Shown here: positions 1-9,286 of the stretch, in pieces | Numbering within the stretch: the first letter of the stretch is position 1 | Layout of the letters: every line of letters starts with the position of its first letter | Origin: UBA7672 sp041398245 | GTDB taxonomy: Bacteria; Pseudomonadota; Alphaproteobacteria; Caulobacterales; Hyphomonadaceae | Assembly (NCBI GenBank): GCA_041398245.1 | Contig: JAWKVC010000005.1 | Location: 62,001-126,000 of the forward strand | Length of the DNA: 64,000 bases | Direction: 5' to 3' | Position numbers and translations under genes: made by a program | Notes under the pieces: generated by a model | What the model was told of the DNA's origin: nothing | Seen by the model: only the letters and a program-made list of their open reading frames with translations | The model's database searches: none

Positions 1-53
1 ATCGGCCTGCAGGTCGATGCAGAGAAGTCTGCACGGGAGGCTGGTCATGTCGG

Positions 54-635
54 TCAGGCCACCGCTGGTCGCGCAGCTGAACGGTCAAGAACGTTCTCGT
101 GGTCCCACTCGCCCTCGGGCCGCATCACCACATAGGGATCGGTATCCACCGTGATGGCGTCAGCCCGGACCGGCAGAACACGCTGGCACTCGACATATTC
201 ATAGTCCGAGAAGCGGAAATCGGAGCGTCCCTCGCGCGGCAGGAAGCCGAGCTGCTTCCAGAACGGCGCCAGACGCTTCTGGATATAGCCGATCGCCAGC
301 GTGTAACCCTTGCGGCTGATGACATCGACCGCGGTCTCGATCATCAACTTCACGACGGCGCCGCCGCGCACATGCTTCATCACGCAGACGCGCTCGATCT
401 TCGCGAAGTTTGCGAACCAGCGCACGCGCAGGGTCGCAACCGGTTCTCCGCGCAGGTAGGCGATCAGGTGCAGCGACGACAGGTCGTTGTTGTCGAACTC
501 TTCGTCATACGGGCAGTCCTGTTCCGCAAGGAACACGGAAGACCTGATCGCCACGACTTTCATGAATTCGGCGAGGTCGCGCACGATCTCGACCGACAGG
601 TCGTTGCGCTGATGATTGCTGCTGACGCTCATCAT
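54..635 (-). CDS. GNAT-family N-acetyltransferase
   Basis: This 193-residue protein has the shape of a single GNAT domain. The N-terminal half resembles acyl-homoserine-lactone-synthase or ElaA-like acetyltransferases: a segment around residues 25-45 (VFLAEQDCPYDEEFD), then a central strand carrying VATLRVRW followed by IERVCVMKHVRGGAVVKLM, which fits the acetyl-CoA-binding strand and loop. It probably transfers an acyl group to a small molecule or protein amine; the substrate cannot be read. The start codon overlaps the stop of the upstream gene in an ATGA arrangement, so the two are probably translated together. The C-terminal 30 residues look disordered. Confidence 0.8.
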   Translation of the reverse strand: MMSVSSNHQRNDLSVEIVRDLAEFMKVVAIRSSVFLAEQDCPYDEEFDNNDLSSLHLIAYLRGEPVATLRVRWFANFAKIERVCVMKHVRGGAVVKLMIETAVDVISRKGYTLAIGYIQKRLAPFWKQLGFLPREGRSDFRFSDYEYVECQRVLPVRADAITVDTDPYVVMRPEGEWDHENVLDRSAARPAVA

Positions 636-1246
636 GCGATGGGCTCCATAAGCGAGCAGCAGCGCCAGAAAAGGTGCGGCGTGTCATCGAACGGGAAGAA
701 ACCGAGATGGCGCATGATTTTTGCGCCGGCTTCCGTGGAGTCGCGCCCGAAGAAGGGGAGGTCCGAAAAATGCGTGTCGATCAGGGTCCGCAGGCCCAGC
801 ACCAGCGCGCCGCGGCTCACCTGATCCTTGCCCGCGTAGCACCAGCAGTAAAAGCCGGCGAGCGGCTCGCCCAGCCGCGCAACCCAGGCCGGATCGATTT
901 TTGCTGCGTCAAACGTGTTATCGACCAGCGCGGCGACGCCAGCGGACGTCAGCGCCAGTGGCGCAAGAAACCCCGTCACTGCTCCCTTGCGGCGGACAAC
1001 CCAGATGGATGCGCCTGTCATCGCATCGACACGCTTGATTTCCTCAAGCGATGCCAGCCCGGGTCCGAGCTCAGACGTGGCGAGCTCATGCACAGCTTCA
1101 TAGTCGGCGTCGGTCTCGGCATGTGTCAGGCGCACAGAGGCCATCATCGCTTCAGACGCGCCGCGCGCGTACTGCGGATGCCTGCGCTCGCCGCCAAGCG
1201 ACTTGAGCTGTGCGCGTGAGTTCCACATCAGCGCCGCCATCACCAA
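632..1246 (-). CDS. GNAT-like protein coupled to the downstream acetyltransferase
   Basis: A 204-residue protein with a GNAT-like core (residues about 35-204), including WVVRRKGAVTGFLAPLALT and a C-terminal half ending in a predicted hydrophobic strand. The usual acetyl-CoA pyrophosphate loop is not clear, so catalytic activity is uncertain. It overlaps the next gene by four bases (ATGA), suggesting a two-gene operon. The start is uncertain: ATG codons at 1147 and 1144 would give a protein beginning MMASVRLTHAE, matching the start of the recognisable domain better than the longest reading. A possible CtrA box lies directly upstream. Confidence 0.65.
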   Translation of the reverse strand: MVMAALMWNSRAQLKSLGGERRHPQYARGASEAMMASVRLTHAETDADYEAVHELATSELGPGLASLEEIKRVDAMTGASIWVVRRKGAVTGFLAPLALTSAGVAALVDNTFDAAKIDPAWVARLGEPLAGFYCWCYAGKDQVSRGALVLGLRTLIDTHFSDLPFFGRDSTEAGAKIMRHLGFFPFDDTPHLFWRCCSLMEPIA

Positions 1247-1258
1247 ACACTCGTGTCG

Positions 1259-1273
1259 TTAATCTCTTGCTAA
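1259..1273. promoter_or_regulatory. Possible CtrA binding box
   Basis: The sequence reads TTAA, seven bases, then CTAACCAT. It differs by one base from the CtrA consensus TTAA-N7-TTAA, and CCAT after the second half is common in this group. It sits between the divergent acetyltransferase pair and the LysR gene. The match is by eye only. Confidence 0.35.
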
Positions 1274-1325
1274 CCATTCAACACAAACTGGAAGCTGGCG
1301 CCATCTCAATTCAGGCAGAACGGGT

Positions 1326-2312
1326 ATGACGACCAGGGAAGGGACCGAGCGGCTTGTCCGCGAACTGGTCGACTGGTCCGACCTTCGCACATTCTATGCT
1401 GTTGCAACTGCTGGCTCGATGAATGCAGCTGCAGAACAGTTGGGTGTTACTCAGTCCGCTATTTCAAAACGTCTTGGACAACTCGAGCACAGACTTGGCG
1501 CTCGTCTGCTCGAACGTTCGCCTTCAGGCATTCAGCTGACTGAAGCAGGTGCAGAAGCGCTTGATCATGTCACCACCATGATGCGCGCAAGTCTTTCGCT
1601 GGAGAACACGCTCAAGGGACTTGAGGCGAAGGCGGAGGGCGAAGTCAAAATCTGGTCGAATGACGGAGTACTTGCCTACTGCATTGCGCCAAGTCTCTCC
1701 GACTTTCTTGCGGCCAATCCTGGGTTAAGGCTGATGCTTCAGTCCGACCGGAATCTGCCGAAGCAGGGGCAGGGCTATGCTGACGTGGTGGTCGGCTTCG
1801 ATCAGCCGCACCAGGCCGACACGATATCATTCCCGGTTGCGACGCTTCACTACTGCGTCTTCTCGAGCCGGAGCTACATCGAGACCTATGGGTCTCCCTC
1901 CGGGCCGCTCGATGTGGCTCATCATCGTGTCCTGAATCACATGATGTACGGCGAGAATCCGGGCTGGAAGGACAAGACGGCCCAGATTGCCGGCCTTATC
2001 GAACCCACCATTCTGACCGATTGCAGCGCATCATTGCTGCAGGCGACCGCCGCCGGGGCGGGAATATCGGTTATGCCCAGTTATGCGGCGCGGCTGGACT
2101 CCCGCCTGGTGGCGCTGCCCATCCCCCCGCTGGCCTCGGTCAAGGTCTGGCTGAGCTTCCATGAGAGCGCGCGGAGAACCCCGCGCGTGCGCTCCGTGGT
2201 CACCTGGATGCGGGAACTCTTCGATCGTCGCCGGAATCCGTGGTTCCGCGAGGAGTATGTGCCGCCGAGCCTGTTCGAATCCGCCGTCTGGCAGGACGAA
2301 CGCGCGGCGTGA
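1326..2312 (+). CDS. LysR-family transcriptional regulator
   Basis: A 328-residue LysR-type regulator. The N-terminal winged helix-turn-helix is clear at about residues 17-75 (DLRTFYAVATAGSMNAAAEQLGVTQ, then SKRLGQLEHRLGARLLERS). A substrate-binding domain of the usual LysR length follows to about residue 300. It is divergent from the acetyltransferase pair and may control it, as LysR regulators often act on the divergent neighbour; the effector is unknown. The N-terminal 16 residues before the helix-turn-helix are longer than typical. Confidence 0.9.
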   Translation: MTTREGTERLVRELVDWSDLRTFYAVATAGSMNAAAEQLGVTQSAISKRLGQLEHRLGARLLERSPSGIQLTEAGAEALDHVTTMMRASLSLENTLKGLEAKAEGEVKIWSNDGVLAYCIAPSLSDFLAANPGLRLMLQSDRNLPKQGQGYADVVVGFDQPHQADTISFPVATLHYCVFSSRSYIETYGSPSGPLDVAHHRVLNHMMYGENPGWKDKTAQIAGLIEPTILTDCSASLLQATAAGAGISVMPSYAARLDSRLVALPIPPLASVKVWLSFHESARRTPRVRSVVTWMRELFDRRRNPWFREEYVPPSLFESAVWQDERAA

Positions 2313-2508
2313 GGCCGCAATAGCCGTTACAAACTGCGACCAATATCGCCCAGAAAACTCCACATTTGGCGGCCGATGTTGGGTTCGAGGACGCCGCCTG
2401 GCAGCCCGCCGGCCCGGCCCGCTTTCTGCGCGGCGCCCAGACCTTGCACATCATGGCTCCGAACCAATCTTAGGCTCCCGATGGTTCGGTGCTGACACGG
2501 AGAGTGAC

Positions 2509-4029
2509 ATGAATCGTGGAACAGTTATCGGCGCAGTCGGCGGTTTGATCGGCGGGGTGAGCCTTGGCGCGCTCGCCCTTGCTTCACCGTCCTTCGCGCT
2601 CTTTTCCAGCCACAACAGCTCGCTGGCCGCCCCGATGGCCGCGCAGGTTGGGGCGGCGACCGCCGCGACCCAGCAAACCCGGTGGGGTTCCCTTCCCAAT
2701 CTTGCCGATCTGGTCGAGGCCGTATCCCCGGCGGTCGTGCAGATCGAGGTGCGGCAGGCCTCGCCCATCCAGCGGATGTCCGGCCCGCAGGGCAATCCCT
2801 TCGCCGGCACGCCTTTTCAGGATTTCTTCCAGTTCGGCCCCGGACAGGGATTTGGTCCCGGGCAGGGCGGCGGCGAGGCGCCTGACCGGCGCGGCTCCGG
2901 CTCCGGCTTCTTCATCGAAGGCGGCTACATTGTCACCAACAACCACGTGGTCGAGGACGCGAAGAGCCTGACGGTCGTTATGCAGGACGGCCGCGAACTG
3001 ACCGCGACGGTGGTTGGAACCGACCCGAGGACCGACCTTGCGGTCGTGAAGGTCGATGGCTCCGGTCTGCCCAAAGGATTGCCGTGGGGCGATAGCGATC
3101 ACGCGCGGCCAGGCGACAACGTCTTCGCGATCGGTGCGCCCTTCGGATTGCAGAACACGGTTACGGCGGGGATCGTCTCAGCCCGCGGCCGCGACATTCG
3201 CTCGGGATCCTACGACGATTACATCCAGGTCGATGCGCCCATCAACCAGGGCAACAGCGGCGGTCCGCTGTTCGACCAGTCGGGCGCTGTTATCGGCGTG
3301 AACTCTGCGATCTACACGCCCAGCGGTGGGAACGTGGGGATCGGCTTCTCGATCCCGTCCGAACTTGCCCGGGGCATCGTCCAGCAGATCATCACCAACG
3401 GTTCGGTCCAGCGGGGCTGGCTCGGTGTTGGCATTGCTCCGGTAACGCCGGAAATCGCCGCCAGCCTGAACCTGTCGACTCCCAAAGGCGCAATGGTCAA
3501 TCAGGTCACCGATGGCAGCCCGGCCTCCAAGGCTGGCCTGCGCGAAGGCGACGTGATCCTGCGTTATGGCGACCGGGATATCGCTCACGTTCAGGACCTC
3601 ACGCGCGCCGTGGCTGACACAAGGGCGGGCTCCGCTCAGGACATGCGTATCCTGCGTGAGGGTCGGGAACAGACCGTCCGCGTCACGATCGCCAAGCTGA
3701 AGGACGAAGCTGAACCCAAGCCGGTTCTTGCGAGCGCCACGACGCCGGGCGCGGCCAATGCGACCTCGCTGGCGGAACTTGGCCTTGATCTCATCGCCCG
3801 CGACGGTTCCGTCGAGATCACCGGCGTGAAGGTCAATTCGCACGCCGCCGATGTCGGCCTCCGCGCCGGCGACAAGGTGGTGAAAGTGAACCAGGACTCG
3901 CCGTCGACGCCAGAAAGCGTCCGCAAGGCGGTGGATAGCGCCCGCAAGCAGGGACGCACTGCCGTCCTGCTTCAGGTGGAACGCGACAGCCAGCGCTTCT
4001 TCGTCGGCATCCCGATCGGCGAGAGCTGA
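2509..4029 (+). CDS. degP: DegP/HtrA-type periplasmic serine protease (Do family)
   Basis: A 506-residue trypsin-fold protease and chaperone that degrades or holds misfolded envelope proteins. It has an N-terminal hydrophobic export segment (residues 1-30), a protease domain with a complete triad, His146 (TNNHVVED), Asp176 (RTDLAVVKVD) and Ser250 (NQGNSGGPLF), then two PDZ domains at about 305-390 and 415-495. A Gly-rich, Gln/Phe-rich LA-loop-like insert lies at about 95-125. The reading frame is open much further upstream into the LysR gene; the ATG at 2509 was chosen because the signal sequence begins there. DegQ or MucD are equivalent names for the same family. Confidence 0.92.
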   Translation: MNRGTVIGAVGGLIGGVSLGALALASPSFALFSSHNSSLAAPMAAQVGAATAATQQTRWGSLPNLADLVEAVSPAVVQIEVRQASPIQRMSGPQGNPFAGTPFQDFFQFGPGQGFGPGQGGGEAPDRRGSGSGFFIEGGYIVTNNHVVEDAKSLTVVMQDGRELTATVVGTDPRTDLAVVKVDGSGLPKGLPWGDSDHARPGDNVFAIGAPFGLQNTVTAGIVSARGRDIRSGSYDDYIQVDAPINQGNSGGPLFDQSGAVIGVNSAIYTPSGGNVGIGFSIPSELARGIVQQIITNGSVQRGWLGVGIAPVTPEIAASLNLSTPKGAMVNQVTDGSPASKAGLREGDVILRYGDRDIAHVQDLTRAVADTRAGSAQDMRILREGREQTVRVTIAKLKDEAEPKPVLASATTPGAANATSLAELGLDLIARDGSVEITGVKVNSHAADVGLRAGDKVVKVNQDSPSTPESVRKAVDSARKQGRTAVLLQVERDSQRFFVGIPIGES

Positions 4030-4058
4030 TCTTCCTCCCCAGGACCGCCCAACTGGAG

Positions 4059-4085
4059 GCCCGGACCCGCAAGGTCCGGGCTTCT
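4059..4085 (+). terminator. Intrinsic terminator after the DegP-type gene
   Basis: GCCCGGACC and GGTCCGGGC form a perfect 9-bp stem around CGCAA, followed by a short pyrimidine tract (CTTCTT). It lies 30 bases after the protease stop codon. Confidence 0.75.
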
Positions 4086-4192
4086 TGCGTCCGGACCCCG
4101 GCCTGTCCGGTGATTAATTCGCCGCACCCCTCAGAAAGCCCTGCAAACGTGGGGTGCGCCCATGCAGGGCGGCAGGTTTTGCCTACCCTTTC

Positions 4193-4217
4193 TTAACCAC
4201 TGGTTTGCGAGGGTTAA
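4193..4217. promoter_or_regulatory. Candidate regulatory half-sites upstream of fliQ
   Basis: Two TTAAC-type half-sites (4193-4198 and 4214-4218) flank 17 bases just upstream of the flagellar export genes. Flagellar class II genes of this group are often CtrA-controlled, but the spacing here is not the canonical seven bases, so this is only a weak candidate. Confidence 0.2.
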
Positions 4218-4252
4218 CGGCCAAAAACCATAACCTGCATGGAGAAACAGGC

Positions 4253-4516
4253 ATGAACGGCCTGGAAGTTCTCGACTTCGGGCGTGACGCCCTCTGGACG
4301 ACGGTCTGGATGTGCGCCCCCGCCATGATCGCCGGCCTTGTCGTCGGCCTGACCATCGCCTTCTTCCAGGCGCTGACCCAGATCCAGGAGATGACCCTGG
4401 TCTTCGTGCCGAAGATCATCGCGATCTTCGCAGCCCTGCTGATCTTCCTGCCGCTGATGGGCGCCCTGCTGGGCGGCTTCGCCGAGCAGGTCTTCACCCG
4501 CATTTCCGAGTTCTGA
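4253..4516 (+). CDS. fliQ: Flagellar type III export protein FliQ
   Basis: An 87-residue protein with two membrane helices (about residues 15-40 and 50-75), the standard size of FliQ. The segment MIAGLVVGLTIAFFQALTQIQEMTLVFVPK is typical. FliQ forms the export gate of the flagellar basal body together with FliP and FliR. The ATG at 4253 is preceded by GGAGAAACAGGC, a good ribosome binding site, although the frame stays open upstream. FliR follows 13 bases later. Confidence 0.95.
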   Translation: MNGLEVLDFGRDALWTTVWMCAPAMIAGLVVGLTIAFFQALTQIQEMTLVFVPKIIAIFAALLIFLPLMGALLGGFAEQVFTRISEF

Positions 4517-4529
4517 GGAGGCGCAGTCC

Positions 4530-5285
4530 TTGGATTGGCTCAACCAATACGCATGGATCGGGGCGCTGCTGTTCGCGCGCCTCGGCGCCGTGCTGATGGT
4601 TGCGCCTGTCTGGGGCGAGCAGGCGGTTCCGGCGACCATGCGGTTGGCGCTCGCCGTACTCGTTACCGCGGCGCTTGCTCCGGCGCTTGCAGCTAACGCG
4701 CCTCCCGCGCCGGCCAGCATCCCTGGCGCCATTCCGTTGCTGATCGGCGAAATCCTGGTCGGCCTCATTCTCGGCCTCGGCGCGCGGTTGATGATGGGCG
4801 CGTTGCAGGTCGCCGGCGCTGCTGCCGGCATTGCATCCGGCCTTGGCTTTGCCCAGCAGATCGATCCGGTCGCGAGCCAGCCCGCCGCCGTCTTCTCCGG
4901 CTTCTTCTCGCTTCTGGGCCTCGTGCTGATCCTGTCGGTGGGTCTGCATCGCGTGATGATCGAAGCGGCCGCTGACAGCTATACGATCTTCCCGGCCGGC
5001 GGTCTGCCGCCCATCGGCGATGCAACACAGTTCGTGATCGACGCTGTCTCCAATTCCTTCCGGCTCGGCATCCAGATCGCAGCGCCGGTTCTGATCTTCT
5101 CGCTGATCTTCAACATCGCGCTCGGTCTCGTGTCGCGTCTGATCCCGCAGGTCCAGGTGTTCATGACGGCGCTGCCGCTGTCAGTAACGCTTGGCCTTGC
5201 CGTGGTCGCGTTGGGCCTTGGCGGCGGCATGATGGTCTGGCTCGACGCGATGGAGACGCAGATGCGTCTCTTCACGACGCAATAG
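4530..5285 (+). CDS. fliR: Flagellar type III export protein FliR
   Basis: A 251-residue polytopic membrane protein with about six hydrophobic helices, the expected FliR size, and characteristic segments such as GARLMMGALQVAGAAAGIASGLGFAQQIDP. It is part of the flagellar export gate. Translation begins at a TTG codon preceded by GAGGAG, reading DWLNQYAWIGALLFAR. The position between fliQ and flhB supports the call. Confidence 0.95.
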   Translation: MDWLNQYAWIGALLFARLGAVLMVAPVWGEQAVPATMRLALAVLVTAALAPALAANAPPAPASIPGAIPLLIGEILVGLILGLGARLMMGALQVAGAAAGIASGLGFAQQIDPVASQPAAVFSGFFSLLGLVLILSVGLHRVMIEAAADSYTIFPAGGLPPIGDATQFVIDAVSNSFRLGIQIAAPVLIFSLIFNIALGLVSRLIPQVQVFMTALPLSVTLGLAVVALGLGGGMMVWLDAMETQMRLFTTQ

Positions 5286-5294
5286 GAGAGCGCC

Positions 5295-6365
5295 GTGGCC
5301 GAGGAGCAGGACAACAGCCAGAAGACAGAAGATCCAACCCAGCGAAGGCTGGAAGAGGCGCGCAAGAAAGGCGACATCGCCAAGAGCCTCGATGTTCCGG
5401 TCTGGTTCCTTATCCTTGCGACAGCCGCGATCATGGCGGGCTCCGGTCCGCTGGCCAGCATGATTGCCGATCCATTGATCCGTATCCTCGATCACCCGCA
5501 CGCCTTCCGCTTGCAGGATGGCGGCGCACTGGAACTAATGAGCCAGTTGCTGCTCTCGCTGCTCATTCCGCTCATCATTATCTTCGGCGCGATCGCAGCC
5601 GCCGGCGTGCTGGGCCATCTGATCCAGCACCGTCCGCTGTGGACGGGCGAGAAAATGAAGCCCGATCTGTCCAAGCTGTCGCCCGGCAAAGGGCTCCAAC
5701 GCATGTTCGGATCGCAGGGGTGGGTGAACCTGCTCAAGTCGATCCTCAAGATGGCGGCCGTGACGGCGGCGATGATCTATGCCGTCTGGCCGGAAGCGAC
5801 CGCGATCTCGGAATCGAGCCAGCTTGAACCCGGCGGCCTCCTCGCCATGACGCAGTCAATCGCCGGACGCCTTCTGATCGCAGCCATCGTCGTCATCGGC
5901 ATCATCGCGGCAATGGATTTCGTCTGGCAGCGCTGGAGCTTCATGCAGCGCATGCGCATGTCGCGCCGTGATATCCGCGAGGAAACGAAACAGCAGGAAG
6001 GCGATCCGCATGTCCGCGCCCGCCTGCGTCAGATCCGTCTCGAGCGGTCCCGCAAGCGCATGATGCAAAACGTGCCGAAGTCCACGGTGGTCATCACCAA
6101 CCCGACCCACTACTCGGTCGCGTTGCGCTATGATCCGGACAAGGACGCTGCGCCGATCTGCATGGCCAAGGGCGTCGATGATGTCGCCCTGCGCATCCGC
6201 GAGACGGCGAAAGAGCACAACATCCCGATCGTGGAGAACGTACCGCTCGCCCGCGCCCTGTTCGCCTCGGTCGAGGTCGAGGAGTCGATCCCGCGCGAGC
6301 ATTTCGAGGCCGTCGCCAAGGTCATCGGCTTCGTCATGAACACCGCGAAGGGGAGGGCCCGATAA
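5295..6365 (+). CDS. flhB: Flagellar export switch protein FlhB
   Basis: A 356-residue FlhB. The N-terminal region (EEQDNSQKTEDPTQRRLEEARKKGDI) and four membrane helices precede a cytoplasmic domain. That domain carries the autocleavage motif NPTH (in VVITNPTHYSVALRYD), where cleavage between Asn and Pro switches export from rod/hook to filament substrates. The start is GTG with AGGAG nine bases upstream. It lies nine bases after fliR, so fliQ-fliR-flhB form one transcription unit. Confidence 0.96.
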   Translation: MAEEQDNSQKTEDPTQRRLEEARKKGDIAKSLDVPVWFLILATAAIMAGSGPLASMIADPLIRILDHPHAFRLQDGGALELMSQLLLSLLIPLIIIFGAIAAAGVLGHLIQHRPLWTGEKMKPDLSKLSPGKGLQRMFGSQGWVNLLKSILKMAAVTAAMIYAVWPEATAISESSQLEPGGLLAMTQSIAGRLLIAAIVVIGIIAAMDFVWQRWSFMQRMRMSRRDIREETKQQEGDPHVRARLRQIRLERSRKRMMQNVPKSTVVITNPTHYSVALRYDPDKDAAPICMAKGVDDVALRIRETAKEHNIPIVENVPLARALFASVEVEESIPREHFEAVAKVIGFVMNTAKGRAR

Positions 6366-6611
6366 TGTCTGGCAGCCCCATGCACAGGCTTCTCCACAGC
6401 ATCCTGAAGACGATTCGGGCCCGAAACATTGACTCGGTAACGGCCGGCTTCGGCCGGAAGGCGGGCCAAGGGATTCAAAACACGGCACAATCCGAACGGA
6501 TTGCGACGGGGATTCCCTCAAAGAGTCAGATCGTTACCATGCCCGTGGGGCTGACCCGCAGGCCAGCGAATCACCTCAATACTGACCGACTCATCAGCGG
6601 AATAGCCGTCC
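6366..6611 (+). other. flhB-cckA intergenic region
   Basis: This 246-base gap holds a CCGGC-TTCG-GCCGG hairpin (6444-6457) with a stable tetraloop but no T tract. An 84-codon frame beginning at 6365 lacks a convincing domain and was not accepted as a gene. A promoter for cckA may lie here, but none is obvious. Confidence 0.4.
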
Positions 6612-9206
6612 ATGTCTGAGCCCAACGATCACAACGACGACGAAAAGGTCGAGACGCCGGAACCGGCTCCGCGAAAGGGGTTTGACTGGATCCAGCTGTC
6701 CTTCTGGGCGGCGCTGGTCGTCGCGGGTGGCGCGGCGGGCATGGCGATCACGTGGAGTGACGCGGTTGGCCCGGCCGGCGCGGTGCTGGTCATTGCGCTG
6801 GGCGCCATGGCGCTGGTGCTGGTCATGTGGGCCGTCAGGGGCGCGGGCCGCCGGCTTGGCGTCTTCCCCGAGCGCGGCGCCGCTGAAGCTGCCGCGCAAT
6901 CAACCAAGCGCCATCTCTGGCTCGAGGCGATTACCGAACCGGCGCTGATCTCGGATCGTGGCGGCGCCAGTGTCGCGGCCAATGCGGCCTATCTCGAACT
7001 GTCGCAGCTGGCGCATGAGGTGGGCGACAGCGCCCATGCGCCGTCCGTGGACCGCCTGTTCTCGTCCAATCCGGGCATGGCCGCTCCGATCTATCGCCTG
7101 TCCAAGGCGGCGAAGATGGGTATCGCCCGTTCGGAGCTTCTGCCGGCGCTTCTCTTTGGCGACGCGCATCATCCGGTGCAGTTCGAAGCCAGCGTTGCTC
7201 CGCTGGGCAAGACGCGCGCCCTCTGGCGTCTGCGTCGCGTCGAAGGCGTTGTTCAGACGGCTGGCTCGGTCGATGCGCGCGCCCTCTATGTCGAGGACGC
7301 GCCGATCGGCTTCTTCTCGGCCCGTCGCGATGGCCGTGTGGTCTACCTCAACAGTACGCTGCGCCAGATGCTCGGCCTGCCGGATGGCGACAATGCGCTG
7401 CGTCTTGAGGACATCATGCGCCCCGAAGGGCTGAAGCTGATGAAGCGTGACGTGCGCGGCTCGGCCAGCCAGCGCGCCGAGGTTGTGCTCCGCGCCCGCG
7501 ATGGCGTCGAGACGAACGCGACGTTGATCACATCCTGGTCCGGCAAGGGCGCCGAAGCGCTTACACGGTCGATCGTCTATATCGCCAGCGCCGCCGAACA
7601 GCAGTTACGCCGTGCGCCCGTCCCCAACGCCGCGAGCGCTCCTGCCGAGGCTCGCGCCCCGGCTCGCCCCGACGACACCATGTTCTCGGACGCGCCGTTC
7701 GGCGTGGTGCGGCTCGACGGCGAGGGTGTCGAGAGCGCCGTGATGCTCGACGCCAACCGCACACTGGTCGAGATGACCGGCGGCCGCGCCCAGCCGGGTA
7801 AGCGTTTCGCCGATCTCTTCATTGCCGATCAGGGAACGGCTGCGCTCGCCGAACAGCTTTCGAAAGCGCTCGATGGCGCCGTCAATTTCAAGCTCGCAGG
7901 CGAAGGCCAGAAGTCCGTCGACGTCTATGTGGTCTTGGATCGTCAGGGCCGTCCGTCGAGCGCCTATGTCATCGACACGACCGAGAAGAAGCAACTCGAA
8001 CAGCGCCTTGCCCAGGGCGAGAAGCTGCAGGCGCTGGGCAAGATGGCTGGCGGTCTCGCGCACGAGTTCAACAACATGCTGGCCGGCATCATTCTCAATG
8101 TCGACAAGCTGCAGATCCGCCACCCTCCGGGCGATCCGACCTATTTCGAGCTGAAGTCGATCAATGAGTTCGCGTCGCGTGGCGCGCAGCTGGTCCGCAC
8201 CATGCTGGCCTTCACACGCCGTCAGGTCTTCCGCCCGGAAGTCTTCGACGTCACCGACGCGTTGTCGGACTACTACGTCCTTCTCCGCGACATCATCGAC
8301 GAACGGATCAAGCTGGATGTGGTCCACGGCCGCGACCTGCCGCGCATCAAGGCGGACAAGGGCCAGCTCGAAACCGCGATTACCAATCTCTGCACCAACG
8401 CGCGCGATGCGATGATCGAGAAAAGCGGCGGCGGCCGTCTCGTCATTCGTACCTCGCGCTCGGATGCGGCGGCTGCCCGCAAGGACGGCTTCACCCACGT
8501 CACCGATGGTGACTATGTGCTGATCGAAGTCGTTGATGATGGCGGCGGTATTCCGCCGGAAATCATGGAGAAGATCTTCGAGCCTTTCTTCACGACCAAG
8601 GCGGAAGGCAAGGGCACCGGTCTCGGCCTCGCCACCGTCTATGGCATCGTGAAGCAGCTCGGCGGCTTCATCTATCCGGTCTCGAAAGTCGGCCGCGGCA
8701 CGACGTTCAAGATCTTCCTGCCAGCCTGGGATGGCATTGAAGAACAGGCTCCGGCCGCCGCTGGCGTGCTCGAAGCGCCGCCGGAAGTCATCGTGGTCAA
8801 CTCGACGCCGGCCAAGAGTGGCGACCTCGCTGGCCGTGGCTCGATCCTGCTGGTCGAGGACGAGGACGGCGTGCGCGGCATCGCCGCCCAACTGCTCGCG
8901 TCGTTCGGCTATCAGGTCATCGAGGCGAGCGACGGCGAAAAGGCGCTGGAGATCATCAAGGAACAGGCCGGTTCGATCGACCTCCTGATCTCTGACGTCG
9001 TCATGCCCGGCATGGACGGGCCCGCGCTTCTCAAGGAAGCACGTCCGTGGCTCCAGAAAACACGTGTGATGTTCATCTCGGGCTATGCCGAGCGGGATCT
9101 CGCGAAGACGCTGGAAGATGACCGGGCCATCAGCTTCCTGCCCAAACCGTTCACCCTGCGCCAGCTGGCCGAACGCGTTCAGCAGGAGCTGAAGGAAGCG
9201 GCCTGA
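6612..9206 (+). CDS. cckA: Hybrid sensor histidine kinase CckA
   Basis: An 864-residue hybrid kinase. It has two N-terminal membrane helices (about residues 27-72), PAS-like sensor regions (about 95-470), a histidine kinase core with the phosphorylated His484 in GKMAGGLAHEFNNMLAG, an ATPase domain with N and G boxes (NLCTNARDAM, GTGLGLATV), and a C-terminal receiver with the acceptor Asp795 (LLISDVVMPGMDG). CckA phosphorylates CtrA and CpdR through ChpT and so couples the cell cycle to flagellum formation. Its position directly after flhB matches Caulobacter as I recall it. The assignment to CckA rests on domain order, motif and context. Confidence 0.92.
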   Translation: MSEPNDHNDDEKVETPEPAPRKGFDWIQLSFWAALVVAGGAAGMAITWSDAVGPAGAVLVIALGAMALVLVMWAVRGAGRRLGVFPERGAAEAAAQSTKRHLWLEAITEPALISDRGGASVAANAAYLELSQLAHEVGDSAHAPSVDRLFSSNPGMAAPIYRLSKAAKMGIARSELLPALLFGDAHHPVQFEASVAPLGKTRALWRLRRVEGVVQTAGSVDARALYVEDAPIGFFSARRDGRVVYLNSTLRQMLGLPDGDNALRLEDIMRPEGLKLMKRDVRGSASQRAEVVLRARDGVETNATLITSWSGKGAEALTRSIVYIASAAEQQLRRAPVPNAASAPAEARAPARPDDTMFSDAPFGVVRLDGEGVESAVMLDANRTLVEMTGGRAQPGKRFADLFIADQGTAALAEQLSKALDGAVNFKLAGEGQKSVDVYVVLDRQGRPSSAYVIDTTEKKQLEQRLAQGEKLQALGKMAGGLAHEFNNMLAGIILNVDKLQIRHPPGDPTYFELKSINEFASRGAQLVRTMLAFTRRQVFRPEVFDVTDALSDYYVLLRDIIDERIKLDVVHGRDLPRIKADKGQLETAITNLCTNARDAMIEKSGGGRLVIRTSRSDAAAARKDGFTHVTDGDYVLIEVVDDGGGIPPEIMEKIFEPFFTTKAEGKGTGLGLATVYGIVKQLGGFIYPVSKVGRGTTFKIFLPAWDGIEEQAPAAAGVLEAPPEVIVVNSTPAKSGDLAGRGSILLVEDEDGVRGIAAQLLASFGYQVIEASDGEKALEIIKEQAGSIDLLISDVVMPGMDGPALLKEARPWLQKTRVMFISGYAERDLAKTLEDDRAISFLPKPFTLRQLAERVQQELKEAA

Positions 9207-9232
9207 CGATCCCAACACAACGACTCAAACAG

Positions 9233-9262
9233 GAACGCCTCCCTCAATCGAGGGAGGCGTTC
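9233..9262. terminator. Bidirectional terminator between cckA and pheT
   Basis: GAACGCCTCCCTC and GAGGGAGGCGTTC form a perfect 13-bp stem around AATC between the convergent cckA and pheT genes. The T tract is short on both sides. Confidence 0.8.
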
Positions 9263-9286
9263 TCCATTCTGGCGTCTGACAAAGGC

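Noticed and set aside
6365..6619. 84-codon frame between flhB and cckA
   Set aside because: No domain or good ribosome binding site; it overlaps the cckA start.
7605..9218. 537-codon minus-strand frame opposite cckA
   Set aside because: It is a shadow of the cckA coding frame; the composition is Arg/Asp-rich noise and there is no domain.
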